Shown here: piece after piece, positions 10,493 through 22,211 of the stretch
How positions within the stretch are numbered: the first letter of the stretch is position 1
How the letters are laid out: every line of letters begins with the position of its first letter
NCBI GenBank assembly: GCA_029204225.1
Contig: CM055107.1
Span: forward strand, 49,470,546-49,534,545
Length of the DNA stretch: 64,000 bases
DNA from: Diphasiastrum complanatum
Lineage: Eukaryota > Streptophyta > Lycopodiopsida > Lycopodiales > Lycopodiaceae
Direction of reading: 5' to 3'
The notes under the pieces: model-generated
What the model saw: the letters and a program-made list of their open reading frames with translations, nothing else
What the model was told of the DNA's origin: nothing
Database searches by the model: none
Position numbers and translations under genes: made by a program

Positions 10493-11106
10493 TGTTGGAG
10501 GGTTTGCAAATCCCAAGGTAATCCTAACCCTAGTTAATAAGTGAGAGGGATTTGGCACCCTACGTGTGTAAGTCCAACCCGATGATCACATAGAGATTTG
10601 ATTAATTAGAAAGTTAATAAAAGGACTTTAGGCCTTTTTGTGGGACTTTTAACGTCGCAAGGCCCAAAAGTCAAGTTAGTGAATAAAATAGGGGTTCCCT
10701 ACAAAGTTCAATTTCAAATTGGTTCATTCCAAATTGGGTTCCCACTCATTTTCAAATTTGAAAAGCTAGGGAGGCGGAATTGAGGCCAAGACCCTCCAAT
10801 CCACTATATAAGTGGTAATTTCAAATCATTGTACATGTTCTCTCTTCATTTCAATACAAGCAGGTTGGCATTCTTATGGAATGGATCAAGAATGTCCTTG
10901 CTCTCTATCTTTCTTCCTCCATCTCTTATGTTTTCTTAGTGTTTGCTAGTTGTTGGATTTGATGCTTACTGGGATTGAATGTTCTTATACTTTTTGTGAG
11001 AGAGAGAAGGTCGAGTTTCTATCATTGTGGATTTAGTGTTAATGGATATAGTGTTAGATGTGGATCATATGCACATGCTTGATTATAAAATACGCTATCG
11101 ATCTCA
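10493..11106 (+). repeat. LTR copy 1 (TGTTGGAGGG family)
   Basis: Begins TGTTGGAGGGTTTG and ends CGATCTCA; it is homologous to 36813-37524 from end to end and in part to 40430-40562. It contains a TATA-like CTATATAAG near 10803 followed by the R-like segment CTTATGGAATGGA. The TG...CA ends, promoter position and PPT before it support an LTR. No target-site duplication was found. Confidence 0.7.
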
Positions 11107-13219
11107 TGAGAACGAACCCCTGCATAATAACATACTTGATATCCTTGATGCCTGTGTGCTTGGATCTAGGATTGAGGCCAGGATAGGAAATAGCCCACTA
11201 CACCAAGCATCTTCGACAAAACTACCATTGACAATGTGTTAAATGTTTTGCAATCAAAAAGTTTGTCAATGAGACATATCTCTATTTTTCTTGGATGCTA
11301 AATGCTTCACACAAAATAGACCTAATGTTTGAGGACTCATGACATTGCAAATTTGCCATGGGTGGACTTAGATGGCATAACACAACAATAGACTGTTCAT
11401 CAATAAACATACTCCAACTCGAGCAATGATCAATTTGTAGTAGTGATTGGGTTGCATAATACAAAGATAACATTATTCAAAATGCCTAGATCCCAACTCC
11501 AGTTGAAGATGGTTCTAACTTAATTCCACCACCCAAATTAAGGATTCTAAATTAAAGGAAATGCACAATCGTACTCTTAGTCCGATCAGAGCAACATCCC
11601 AATTGGAGCACAATACTCATTTATGTCCATCAATGAAGGACATGGTAATAGAATGTACACCAAAATGATCTAGCCAACCCGATCTAGGCAAATGCCACTT
11701 CGGTCAAGAATACCTCTAGAGTGTATGCAAGTATGTAGCTAAGTATTGGGTCCTGCCCCTAGAGTTGTTCTCCTAATATATTAGGGTCATCCCCATTCAA
11801 ATAGCACACACACATGCAATGTTGTCATGCACTCACATGTCCTTGTCATTTGGGACAAGCCTAGTCATTTTGTCGTCGCATGGCTGGGCTACCTAGAGCT
11901 TGCCTATTTCGAAAGCTTGAATAGAATTTGACCTGTTTCATGGAATTTGATCACCTTGAAATTTGCACGGACTCAAATTCTCAAGGCCACACAATCTTGG
12001 GCATGGGGTTTACACACCCACAAGCACGCAACAAGAGGCAACATTATTAGTTTTACTATTTTTTTGAGGAATTGACATTATGGGATAATCTACTAGGCTG
12101 CTCGGGCTAGACGAGTTTACATATCATGTGGCTACATGTACTGCAAATTTGCTACAACTCCTAAAAATCAGCTACAAACTGCCAAACAAATGCTGCAAAC
12201 TACTATCACACTAAATTCCTTGCAGTTCTTCTACATTTTCCTCTTGTGGCTTCTCTTGCGCCTCCTGTATGATCTTGTCGCTTCTGTTCTGCCTATTCCT
12301 TGTTGCCGATTCTTGCTCTTGTTATGAGGTAGATTAGTTGCTTGAAATTATTGTTGTAAATCGATTCGTATGTTTGTTGCCTTTCTTGACCATCTAGTTT
12401 CCTGTGCCTAGAATTGTCATGAAAGCTGCTTCCGATCTGAACAAATCCTCACACTTTTGATATTCCTTGCACTATCTTGTAGATGAATAAAGTTCTTCAT
12501 TCCCTGCACTTTCACTTCTTTTTGCTACTTTTGTGCCCGACGGATCATGTCTCCTATCTTCTGCCTATATGATCTTGTCGCTTCTATTGTGCCTTGTCGT
12601 AGCAGCATGATCTAGATTGCAGAAATTTGAAATTGATCGCAAGTTTCTCTAATCACTATTCTCAAATTTGTCCCAGTCAAAAAATGGAGGGAATTCAACT
12701 AGATCGCTAATCTCTAGTCTAATCCCTGCTCTCTAGTCTCTAGGCTCTCCCAAGCGCCAAATTGATCCTAAACACACTTCAAATAAATCCCTAGTCACTA
12801 GTATCTAGTCTCTACCAGTCTCAAAGTGAAGGGAACCGAATTTCAAATTGAGTCGCAATGAGAGTTGGGCCTAGAATGGATAGGAAGTATATATTGGAGA
12901 TACATGCATTTACTATAAATACATATTTGTGTGCATTACACAAATGATGACATATGTGTTAACTTAAACAAGACATAATTTTTCCATGTGTTTTTATGGT
13001 TTTCTCAATGCAAAAGAACACACGAGTGCATTGTGAAGATAGACATATATATGCATGCATTATGGGAATATCTATGATTCTAATTTCCTTTAATCTTTGC
13101 TTAAATAATCCCACAGTTTTTTAAGGTCTTCTATATTACATGTGTTTATTATAAAGTCATATGTGTGGGATATGATACCATAGTGAAGTCCCATGTAAAT
13201 GGAGGAAGAAGTATTTGGC
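11107..13219. other. Intergenic, no gene recognised
   Basis: No coding sequence found. CACTACACCAAG at 11196-11207 with nearby inverted CATTGACAA / TTGTCAATG (about 11230-11270) could be a CACTA end, but no partner end was found. The remainder is unremarkable AT-rich sequence. Confidence 0.4.
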
Positions 13220-13224
13220 TTTCT

Positions 13225-13499
13225 ACTTAGAATTTGCTTTGCACAGGAACACAGATCATGCTACACAGTAACACAGACTAAAAATCACTCTCCTCAACAA
13301 GCTCACATAGCAACTGTATTTCTCAAAATGAAATTACACTGTACATATAGTTGTTCACTCAGGCAACCCATGCATGACCCAGGTTGCCATTGGCGGGATG
13401 CGTGTCCCGTCGACTTGCCTCGTGGCGAGGCCAACTGATCCTTATCCACTGATAGGACCCACTTACAGTAACACAGTGATTCTAACTTTAATTCTAACT
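13225..13499 (-). repeat. 3' LTR of the Copia element
   Basis: 275 bp. It aligns without gaps to 18894-19168. Terminal inverted TTAGAATT/AATTCTAA is visible at the ends. On the minus strand this is the downstream LTR, next to the polypurine tract. Confidence 0.93.
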
Positions 13500-13510
13500 C
13501 TCTCCCTTAA
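13500..13510 (-). other. Polypurine tract
   Basis: On minus, TTAAGGGAGAG directly precedes the 3' LTR, as expected for second-strand priming. Confidence 0.85.
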
Positions 13511-13532
13511 AGTAGAGTCACTTTTTATACAG

Positions 13533-14303
13533 TCATATACATCTAAGCTTATCAAACTTTTCTCTAGTAAGTGTCTTAGTGAAAATATCAGCTAGTTGTT
13601 CTTCTGTGCTACAATGAACAACATGAATTTCACGACTTAGCAGCCTTTCACGTATGAAGTGATATTGAATCTCAATGTGTTTAGTTCCCGCATGGAACAC
13701 TGGATTCTTTGCTAGCTGAATGCCACTCTGACTGTCGCTATGTAAAGTTGTGGGATTTTTCTGCTTCATGCCAATCTCTTCCAAGATTTGTCTCAACCAT
13801 ATAGCTTCGTGTGCAGCACTATACATTGCCTTATACTCTGCTTCTGTGGTGGAAAGAGCAATTGTACTTTGCTTCTTACTAGACCAGGAAAAGCAATCAT
13901 CACAAAACTGGAATATATATCCTGTGGTGGATCTATGATCATCATAGTCACCTCCATAGTCCGCATCCACATAGCCACACAACTCAGGTAAACTATCATG
14001 CTTCCTGTAAATCAAGCCGTACTCTGAAGTACCTTTCACATAACGCAAAATGCGTTTAGCTGCTTTCCAATGCGTTTCTGTAGGTGCTACCATAAACTGA
14101 TTTACAATGCCAACAACATAGCATATATCTGGTCTAGTTGTGGTAAGGTAAATCAAGCTCCCTACTAACTGTATATATAGCGTAGCATCAAAGGACTGTG
14201 ATTCATCAAGCTTAGAAAGCTTTTTACATGGTTCAATAGGAGTGTTTACTGGTTTGCAATCCTGCAACCTAAACTTGTGTAGTAACTCTTTGACATATTT
14301 CAC
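13533..14303 (-). pseudogene. Copia RT C-terminus and RNase H
   Basis: A 256-residue open frame. It starts in the RT connection (KYVKELLHKFRLQDCKPVNTP, LVGSLIYLTTTRPDI) and continues through RNase H: CGYVDADYGG, STTEAEYKAM, LHSDSQSGIQLAKNP, HIEIQYHFIRE and the ADIFTKTL end. The acidic active-site residues of RNase H are all present. It ends 34 bases before the 3' LTR. This is the best preserved part of the element, but it is cut off by frameshift from the RT palm. Confidence 0.9.
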
Positions 14304-14308
14304 CTGTG

Positions 14309-14717
14309 TTAAACCCCTTCATGTCCTTTTTGCCACACTTCTACTCCAAGGCAGTAATGCATCAGACTGAGATCCGTCATCTCAAATTGTTCCATGAGGT
14401 CTTTCTTGATTATGTCTATCATCTCTTGATTATTTCCCGTAATAATCAAGTCATCAACATAAAGAGCAATCAAAGCAACCATACCATCAAAGCATAAGAC
14501 ACCATGCACGCGGTGCTTGTTTAAGACCATAAGGCGCTTTCTTCAAGCGACATACTTTATTTTCCTGTCCTGTCATTACAAAGCCTTCAGGTTGATCCAT
14601 GAACACTTCTTCTTCTAACTCACCATTTAGAAAAGTAGATTTCACATCCATCTGATGCAAAGGCCAACAAAATGTGAAGTTAAAGCAATAAGTAGACGTA
14701 GAGTATTCCACTGACAC
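14309..14717 (-). pseudogene. Copia reverse transcriptase palm
   Basis: Two frames. The first (14717-14487) has [24 protein letters not shown] and [10 protein letters not shown]. The second (14530-14309) has ALYVDDLIITGNN and LMHYCLGVEVW. The catalytic YVDD and the upstream Asp of QMDVK are intact. About 30 residues normally between APRAW and the YVDD strand are missing, so there is a deletion near 14500 in addition to the frame change. Confidence 0.88.
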
Positions 14718-16060
14718 ACCGACGCAAAGGTCTCCTCATAGTCAATGCCTTTATTTTGTGCGTACCCTTTGATTACCAATCTTGCTTTGTGCTTTGCTAT
14801 GCTTCCATCTGCATGGTACTTAGTTCTATATACCCATTTGCAACCAATGGGTTTCTTGCCAACTGGTGGTTCTACCAAGTCCCATGTGCTATGCTTAGCA
14901 ATTGACTCCATCTCCTCTCCCATGGCCTTGATCCAAATGTCATCATCCTTCGCTTCACCATAAGTCAAAGGTTCTTTGCTTTGAATAATGCTGGATAACA
15001 GAGCATAATTTGCTTCATACCTTTCAGGTAGTATCTTCTCTCTTGTTGATCTTTGTAGCTCTCCCTGGTTAGATGATCCTGGAAAGTCATCTATATCGCG
15101 GCTCTCCATCAATCTCTCAAACCACTTAGGGAGCTTTCTGCCAGGTGATCGGCTTCCTGGTGAAAATGTATCCCACGGTACATCCTTCTCCTTGCATTTG
15201 TCACCTGCAATTTCAATCCTTCTTGCACCAAAAGGTTTGTCCCTGCCTCTCCAACTTGTTTCTTGAGGTTGAGTAGTAGTATCTTGAGATGTATCCTCAT
15301 GTTCATCACTCGGAAGGTCATTGAATGGATCATCATCAGGTGGTATCCTCACTATGCCATTTTTCCTACTGGATGTGTCTATCTTCTCAGCATCTTCGTC
15401 TTCATACATCTTGGATTCATCAAAGATAACATCTCGGCTTATATGGATTTTGTTTTCGACTGGATCAAAACATCTATAGCCCTTCACGCGATCATCATAT
15501 CCTAGGAATATGCACTTGATAGCTTTTACATCAAGTTTACGTCTTTCTTCCTTAGGAATATGTACAAAGGCCTTACATCCAAAGATTCGCAAGTGGTTCA
15601 CCTTTGGCTTCTTCTTTGTGAATGCTTCCTCAGGTGTAATTTTTGGTATGGCAATGGTAGGACTTCTATTTTGAAGATGGACTGCTGTGTTACATGCTTC
15701 TGACCAAAAATCTTTCGGTAATTTCATCTTTGCTAGCATAGATCTGGCACTTTCCACAATCGTATGATTTTTGCGCTCAGCTACACCATTGAGAGCAGGA
15801 GTATGAGCTTGCGTAAATTGTCTTTTAATCCCACATTGATCACAAAGATCATTGAAGTCATTAGACTTATACTCACCTCCACTATCTGATCTTAGGACTT
15901 TGATCTTCTTACCTGTCTGATTTTCAACCAAGTTTTTGAAGTTCTTGAAGTTATCAAAAGCATCTGATTTCTTCTTCAAGAAGTAGATCCACATCTTACG
16001 TGACATATCATCAATAAAGGTCATGAAATATAAGGCTTTTCCTAAGGACATTGTCCTCAT
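14642..16060 (-). pseudogene. Copia integrase through start of RT
   Basis: A 472-residue open frame. It has the integrase core with FIDDMSRKMW, RSDSGGEY, an AHTPALNGVAERKN turn and TIVESARSML (the D, D, E triad is present), then the FGCKAFVHIP and DVKAIKCIFLGYDDRVKGYR C-terminal module, an acidic linker, and the RT fingers (WIKAMGEEMESI, WVYRTKYHADGS, KARLVIKGYAQ). Upstream the frame is broken at HTDL-stop-GP (TGG to TGA near 16063) and by a one-base shift. Confidence 0.9.
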
Positions 16061-16711
16061 GGGCCCTCATAAATCTGTGTGATTAAATCCAGGATGTTCT
16101 TTGCTCTTGCAACACCCCCTTTAATGAACTTCTCTTGATGCTGCTTCCCATATATACAAGATTCGCACATCGATTTCAAGTGATCTTCTATTGTAGGCAG
16201 TCTTGTTACCATCTCCAATTTTCTCATCAAACTGAGGCTTCCCAAGTTCAAGTGACCAAGCCTCTTGTGCCACAACTCAGTTTGCGAAGGAACGGATGAC
16301 ACAAGTCCATGTTGCCCCTTGATTGTGGCATTCAACCTGTACAATTTTGTATTGAGCTCTCTTACTCCATTCGCAATAACTTTGAACTTTTGGTTCGCAT
16401 CCTTCACAAAGCAACGATCATGGGCGAATTCTACTTTCAACTTCTGATCAGTAATGACTCCAACGGAAAGTAGATTTTTTCTTCAAACCTGGTACGTAAA
16501 GTACCACCCTAATCATCCTGCTTTTGCCGTCAGGTAGTTGGATTGAAACTGTGCCTATCCCCTTGATCATGCACACCTCACCATTTGCTTGTGAAACAGA
16601 TGTTCCATTATCCAATGCCTTCAAACTACTGAACCAGTTCTTGTTACCTGTCATGTGTCTTGTGGCTCCTGAGTCAATATACCATGCTTGATTATCTTGA
16701 TTAGATGACAA
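16057..16711 (-). pseudogene. Copia protease and pre-integrase region
   Basis: Frame 16711-16448 carries the aspartic protease active site WYIDSGATRHMT followed by LPDGKSRMIRVVLYVPGL. A frameshift near 16460 leads to 16440-16057, with RLNATIKGQ, ELWHKRLGHLNLGSLSLM and CESCIYGKQH (the HHCC zinc region of integrase). The D-S-G site is intact. Confidence 0.9.
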
Positions 16712-16799
16712 TGCAGATATGAAGATGCTAGAGTCTTTAGTCTCACCCTCATCGACAAGGTTACCTGCTTGTTTTGGTTTTCCCTTGCCTTGTTCCGCC

Positions 16800-17581
16800 A
16801 GGAATTTGCGACATTCACTCTTCTAGTGGCCCTTTTTACCACAATGGAAGCACTTGCCTTTCTTCTTAGTTTTGCTGGAAGATCCCTCATCCTCCCGAGA
16901 CTTGGCAAATTGCTGTTTAGTCTTCTTCTTGCCCTTGCCCTTGACTTGTTTTTGGCATGTCACAAGTGCCTGATCATTAGTATTTTGACGTCTAGCTTTC
17001 ACCATTTCTCGTCATTGCTCTTCTTGCATCAAGATTCCTGTGAGCTCGTCAAAGGTTGGCAATCTTTCTCTTGATGCTATTCCGCTCACAAACATCTGAT
17101 AGGGTTCTGCAATGCCACATAATGCATTATGCACCAGCTCCACATCATGTATGCGTTCTCCAATAGAATGCAGTTCATCTCTCATTGTCTTGATTCTGGT
17201 CATGTACGTCTGAATGTGCTCTCCTTGCTCCATGCGGGCACTATTCATCTTTGACTTCAGAAACATGATTCTTGACGGATTTGACGTCTCGAACTTCTCC
17301 TTTAGATCATCCCATGCCTGTCTGGGTGTAATAGCATCACAAATGTGGGTAATGATGTGATCCTTCACTGACAAGTTAATGAAGGTCAAAGCTTTCCTCA
17401 TCTTTTTGTCGAACACTTTGCTGTCTGCTTCATTTGGCGGCCTTCTCTCATCACCTGTGACGACTTCCCACACATCTTTCTCCATCAGTATGTTTTTCAT
17501 TTTGAATTTCCACACTGCATAGTTGGAAATCCCGTCCAATTTGCTACTTTCACTCAAAATGGACTCTCCCATGTTTGCCAT
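16800..17581 (-). pseudogene. Copia Gag with CCHC knuckle
   Basis: Gag starts at ATG 17581: KLDGISNYAVWKFKMKNIL and a UBN2 capsid region (TPRQAWDDLKEKFE, ARMEQGEHIQTYMTRI) to a stop at 17012. The next frame holds a basic linker and the zinc knuckle CFHCGKKGH-stop-KSEC, where TAG replaces an expected Trp near 16822. The start is chosen because it begins the family-conserved N-terminus. Gag builds the virus-like particle; the knuckle binds RNA. Confidence 0.88.
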
Positions 17582-18881
17582 CGCAAAACTGCTTAAAACT
17601 TCTGCCTTAGGCTAAGAACAGTATGTCGAGGCCAACAGTGATGTCAGAAGTTGAAAATAATGACCTGCACTTTTTTTCTTACCAGGCCACTCGCCGCTTT
17701 TCCACCAATTTGAAAGCCAAATCGACGTCACCTTCCAAAATGCACTCAGTCGTCAATTCCCAACAACATGCCTAGTGGAATGGTGAAACTACTTCTGGCA
17801 TACTCCGAACACTTTCTCCACTGCAACCGATCTGTTTTGCTATACCGTACTTGCAGGTACAGTCCGGGTGCCCTTTGTTTGGAGGTTATAGCCTTCCGTT
17901 TGGGTCAAAATGGGCAAAGGACCCAAAAATAGGGACTTTTCTAGCTTTTGAACTGTTTCTTCACTTTGAAGAAACTTCACACTTCACTTGTGAAGGGACC
18001 CAGCTCAACTTTCAGTATGAAATTTTTTAATGAAGTTGAAGACCTGAATGCACCTCAATTTTTCAGGACCCTGTTTAAAGCTCATCCAATGGCTGAACCA
18101 AATCTTGTGGTTCAAATTTCTCTCCCATCACAGATTTTGGACCGTTGATTCACTTGACACCTTATCTAAAGGTTCAAAGTACATCCGGGCATTGAACCAA
18201 ACTCCTGCATACGCTAAGAACTTCGATACAATGAGTTCTTCATCGCGTTGGGCGCGCGAACTGCTCGCGACTTCCCTGCCTGCGGCCGTGCCTCCCTTCT
18301 CTCAAAAACATTAGATCAAGCTCTCCTGTGGATCATTTTGAGCACGATCTAAGGCCTGAAGCAGGGTCGCCCTACTGAATCCATGACTATAGAGTGTTCA
18401 GTCAGGAAATTCCGTGGAGAAACGGTGATTTTAGCTCAACTTGAGAAAGTGGCTTTTTCACCTTTTTACTGCAAATCTACTAGGTTAACTGTCTGGAGAC
18501 AAATCTCTGACATAAACCTCAGAATCTCTCCATGGCTGATTGACAGTGTGATTAGCTTCCTTCCTGTCCTTACAGCATCCAAAACGGTGCACAAACAACG
18601 CAGAAATCACTGGTTATTTATAAAAACCGTAACCTCAAGTCCGGTTTCAATTTTCAGCTGGCTTCGAAATTGTCAATTTTTCACCAAATTATTCCCTGTC
18701 TGATGCTATGCACAGGCTAATAATCCCTCTACTGGGCTTAGTAAGCCTCTATAAATTAGAAACCATGCATCAGTGCTTCTCTTTCCGTCTTCAACCTGCC
18801 GTAAAACCCCGAACTCTCAGAAGATAGTTCTCCCAAAGCTCTCTTCAACGGCGACACTGTACTGTGCACACTCCCTGTACG
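17582..18881 (-). other. Long untranslated leader of the Copia element
   Basis: About 1.3 kb between PBS and Gag without a conserved reading frame. It is longer than the few hundred bases usual for Copia. It contains a GC-rich patch (18240-18300). Confidence 0.6.
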
Positions 18882-18893
18882 GCTTTGATACCA
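18882..18893 (-). other. Primer-binding site, initiator tRNA-Met type
   Basis: On minus TGGTATCAAAGC begins immediately after the 5' LTR. It matches the initiator tRNA-Met PBS except A for G at one position. Confidence 0.88.
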
Positions 18894-19168
18894 ACTTAGA
18901 ATTTGCTTTGCACAGGATCACAGATCATGCTACACAGTAACACAGACAGAAAATCACTCTCCTCAGCAAGCTCACATAGCAGCTATATTTCTCAAAATGA
19001 AATTACACTGTACATATAGTTGTTCACTCAGGCAACCCATGCATGACCCAGGTTGCCGTTGGTGGGACGCGTGTCCCGTCGACTTGCCTCGTGGCGAGGC
19101 CAACTGATCCTTATCCACTGATAGGACCCACTTACAGTAATACAGTGATTCTAACTTTAATTCTAACT
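18894..19168 (-). repeat. 5' LTR of the Copia element
   Basis: 275 bp partner of 13225-13499. The 5 bp duplication TTTCT follows at 19169-19173. Confidence 0.93.
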
Positions 19169-19218
19169 TTTCTAGCATAGGTAGTTAGAAAGGTTTTCAA
19201 TAATTTGTTCCTCTCTAG

Positions 19219-19553
19219 TTTTACTTCATAAACTTTGTTCTGTCGAAGAGAACTCATAAAGCATTTTCCAGTCCTATCAGTTATGATTATTTTGGATATC
19301 TGATAACCTTATGGTGGTATACGTAGCAAGCATTATGTATGTTGGAATAATCTCTAGAGAAACGTAAGATAGGATTTTACATTTTACTTCATAAACTTTG
19401 TTTTGTTCGATGAGACTAAAAAAGCATTTTTCATTACTTTCATTTAATTATTTTTGATATCTGATAAAATAACCTTACGAGAGTATACACCATAAGCATT
19501 ATGTATCTTGGAATAATCTCTAGAGAAATGTAAGATAGGATATTACATTTTAC
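19219..19553. repeat. Two-unit tandem repeat (~165 bp)
   Basis: A unit starting TTTTACTTCATAAACTTTGTT and ending near GATAGGATNTTACA occurs at 19219 and again at 19382 with moderate divergence. No coding content. Confidence 0.75.
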
Positions 19554-19947
19554 TAGTTGGGGCAGAAATTCATGTAACGCTCCATGAGTTTATTTTTTGC
19601 TAACATCCAACCATTTTTGTACAGGAAATTTTCTTTTGGTTGTTTCTAATTTATTCGATAACATCAAATTCCTCACTACAAAGTCATCCAATTTGTAGCC
19701 TCTAGGAGCGTTGGCCATCATCACTTTTGAAAATCTTAATAGTATTTTAAGGGAAGCTCACACTGCACTTTTGTTGTTATATCAGATTTTTGGACAAAGC
19801 AGCCATTGTAGTCATAGAGTCAGACAATATTGAGACAGAACGAAAAAAATTAGGAAGAGAATTGCTATCATTAAACCCATGGAGGAGCTCAAATTCTTTC
19901 TAGGAATGGTACCCATCTGGATTTCAGGCATGCTCGTATTCATAGCA
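19554..19947 (+). other. Intergenic with possible Copia RT scrap
   Basis: Mostly unrecognised. Near 19880-19915 a MEELKFFLGM reading resembles the ELKYFLGMEV strand of Copia RT, too short to be sure. Confidence 0.3.
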
Positions 19948-20046
19948 AAACCCTAAACCCTAAACCCTAAATGCTAAACCCTAAACACAAAACCTTAAAC
20001 CCTAAACCCTAAACGCATTCTGAATACAACAAAACCCTAAACCCTA
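19948..20046. repeat. Interstitial telomere-like CCCTAAA repeats
   Basis: About nine CCCTAAA or near-variant units (Arabidopsis-type telomere repeat) in two clusters split by CGCATTCTGAATACAAC. Divergent units show it is old, not an active chromosome end. Confidence 0.85.
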
Positions 20047-20084
20047 TTTTAGCAAAACATTTCTTTTTGTACACTTATTTATGA

Positions 20085-20480
20085 ATGTAACTTATTATCT
20101 AGGAAATTTTAAATGCAAACTTTATTTTACTACATAGGAAAAATTCAAGAAAGTTCTTATAAAAAAAAAATTGAATGCTAATTTTCTAGATGGGAATTTT
20201 TTAAAAAACTATATTTTCCTATATAGATAAGCTCAAAAGATCTTATGTAGGAAATTTGAAAGTTAATATTCCTATATGAAGAATCTTTGCAAACCTTATT
20301 TTCCTACATAGCAAAAAAGTTGATAGTGTCTCTTATCTATGAAATTTCAAAGTTAATTTTCCTAGTTGCCATCTAGGAAATGGTTTCAAGTTTCCTAGTA
20401 TTTCCTTTCTCCTAGTTGTGCTCAATTGCAACTAGGAAAAAGCTTCTTTTTTTACATCTAGGAATTTGTCATATTTTCCT
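20085..20480. repeat. Array of TTTCCTAG/CTAGGAAA motifs
   Basis: At least fifteen copies of ATCTAGGAAA, TACATAGGAAA or the reverse TTTCCTAGA/TTTCCTACATA occur in both orientations over 400 bases. A shorter piece with the same motif is at 49375-49480. Both-orientation short motifs suggest a DNA transposon subterminal region. Confidence 0.55.
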
Positions 20481-20487
20481 TGTGCAT

Positions 20488-20641
20488 GGTGGAATCAATC
20501 CCTCCATCTATTTATTGGTTGAATACCAAAGCACATAAAACATTGGAGGAGTAGTTAAGGTGGAGAGCATAGGAGGTTGGAACTAGGTTGTTAGCAAGGC
20601 ATATTTGGTCAATTGCACCAAGCTAAAAATAAGCGCGTAGA
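20488..20641. repeat. Dispersed repeat, inverted copy at 57588-57760
   Basis: The run from the CCTCCAT region through ACATTGGAGGAG, GAGAGCATAGGAGGTTG and CAATTGCACCAAGCTAAAAATAAGCGC is the reverse complement of 57588-57760. It follows the TTTCCTAG array and may be part of the same element. Confidence 0.7.
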
Positions 20642-21825
<1,184 letters not shown>

Positions 21826-22211
21826 TGTCCTACACTAATGAGCAAAAGTGAGATCCATTTACATTATGTTTTATACCATGGTTTATACTGAGGGGCCCTT
21901 TTTTCATCAGTCACCGTATTACCCTCGATGAAAAGAGTATTTAGGAATGCCTCTTGGCCTGCTTGACCCCTCCCTATATTAACCCTCTCTATAATTCTTC
22001 TTATAACCCTCTCTATAACCCTCTATATAACCCTTCCTATAATCCTCCCTATAATTTTTTGAAAAATACATTAAAATTTGCAAGGCTTATACCGAGGCCA
22101 AATGATGGAATTGACGATCGAGCTTTCTGCTCCCCTGATGACTCATTTAAATTCTATCTTAATAAAAATCACTCAAAAAAATCGTTGGAAATCACTCGTC
22201 TTGTTGTAGTG
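21826..22211. mobile_element. CACTA transposon terminal fragment (copy C)
   Basis: Homologous to 281-645 and ending in the same TCTTGTTGTAGTG (22199-22211). Its subterminal CCCTCTCTATAA-type tandem array (about 21964-22060) is longer than in copy A. Confidence 0.6.

Larger units (their letters stand above)
13225..19168 (-). mobile_element. Near full-length Ty1/Copia retrotransposon
   Basis: The element is 5944 bp on the minus strand and is flanked by a 5 bp target duplication TTTCT (13220-13224 and 19169-19173). Two 275 bp LTRs enclose PBS, ~1.3 kb leader, gag, protease, integrase, reverse transcriptase, RNase H and PPT in Copia order. By my hand alignment the LTRs differ at about 10 of 275 positions, so the insertion is not recent. 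Frameshifts, a small RT deletion and Trp-to-stop changes make it defective. The LTR termini are AGTTAGAATT...AATTCTAAGT rather than TG...CA. Confidence 0.93.

Noticed and set aside
11196-11270. Definite CACTA end
   Set aside because: CACTACACCAAG fits, but no partner terminus or motif array was found, so it is only mentioned under the intergenic entry.
13750-16447. Plus-strand ORFs across the Copia element
   Set aside because: They are antisense to conserved integrase, RT and RNase H codons.
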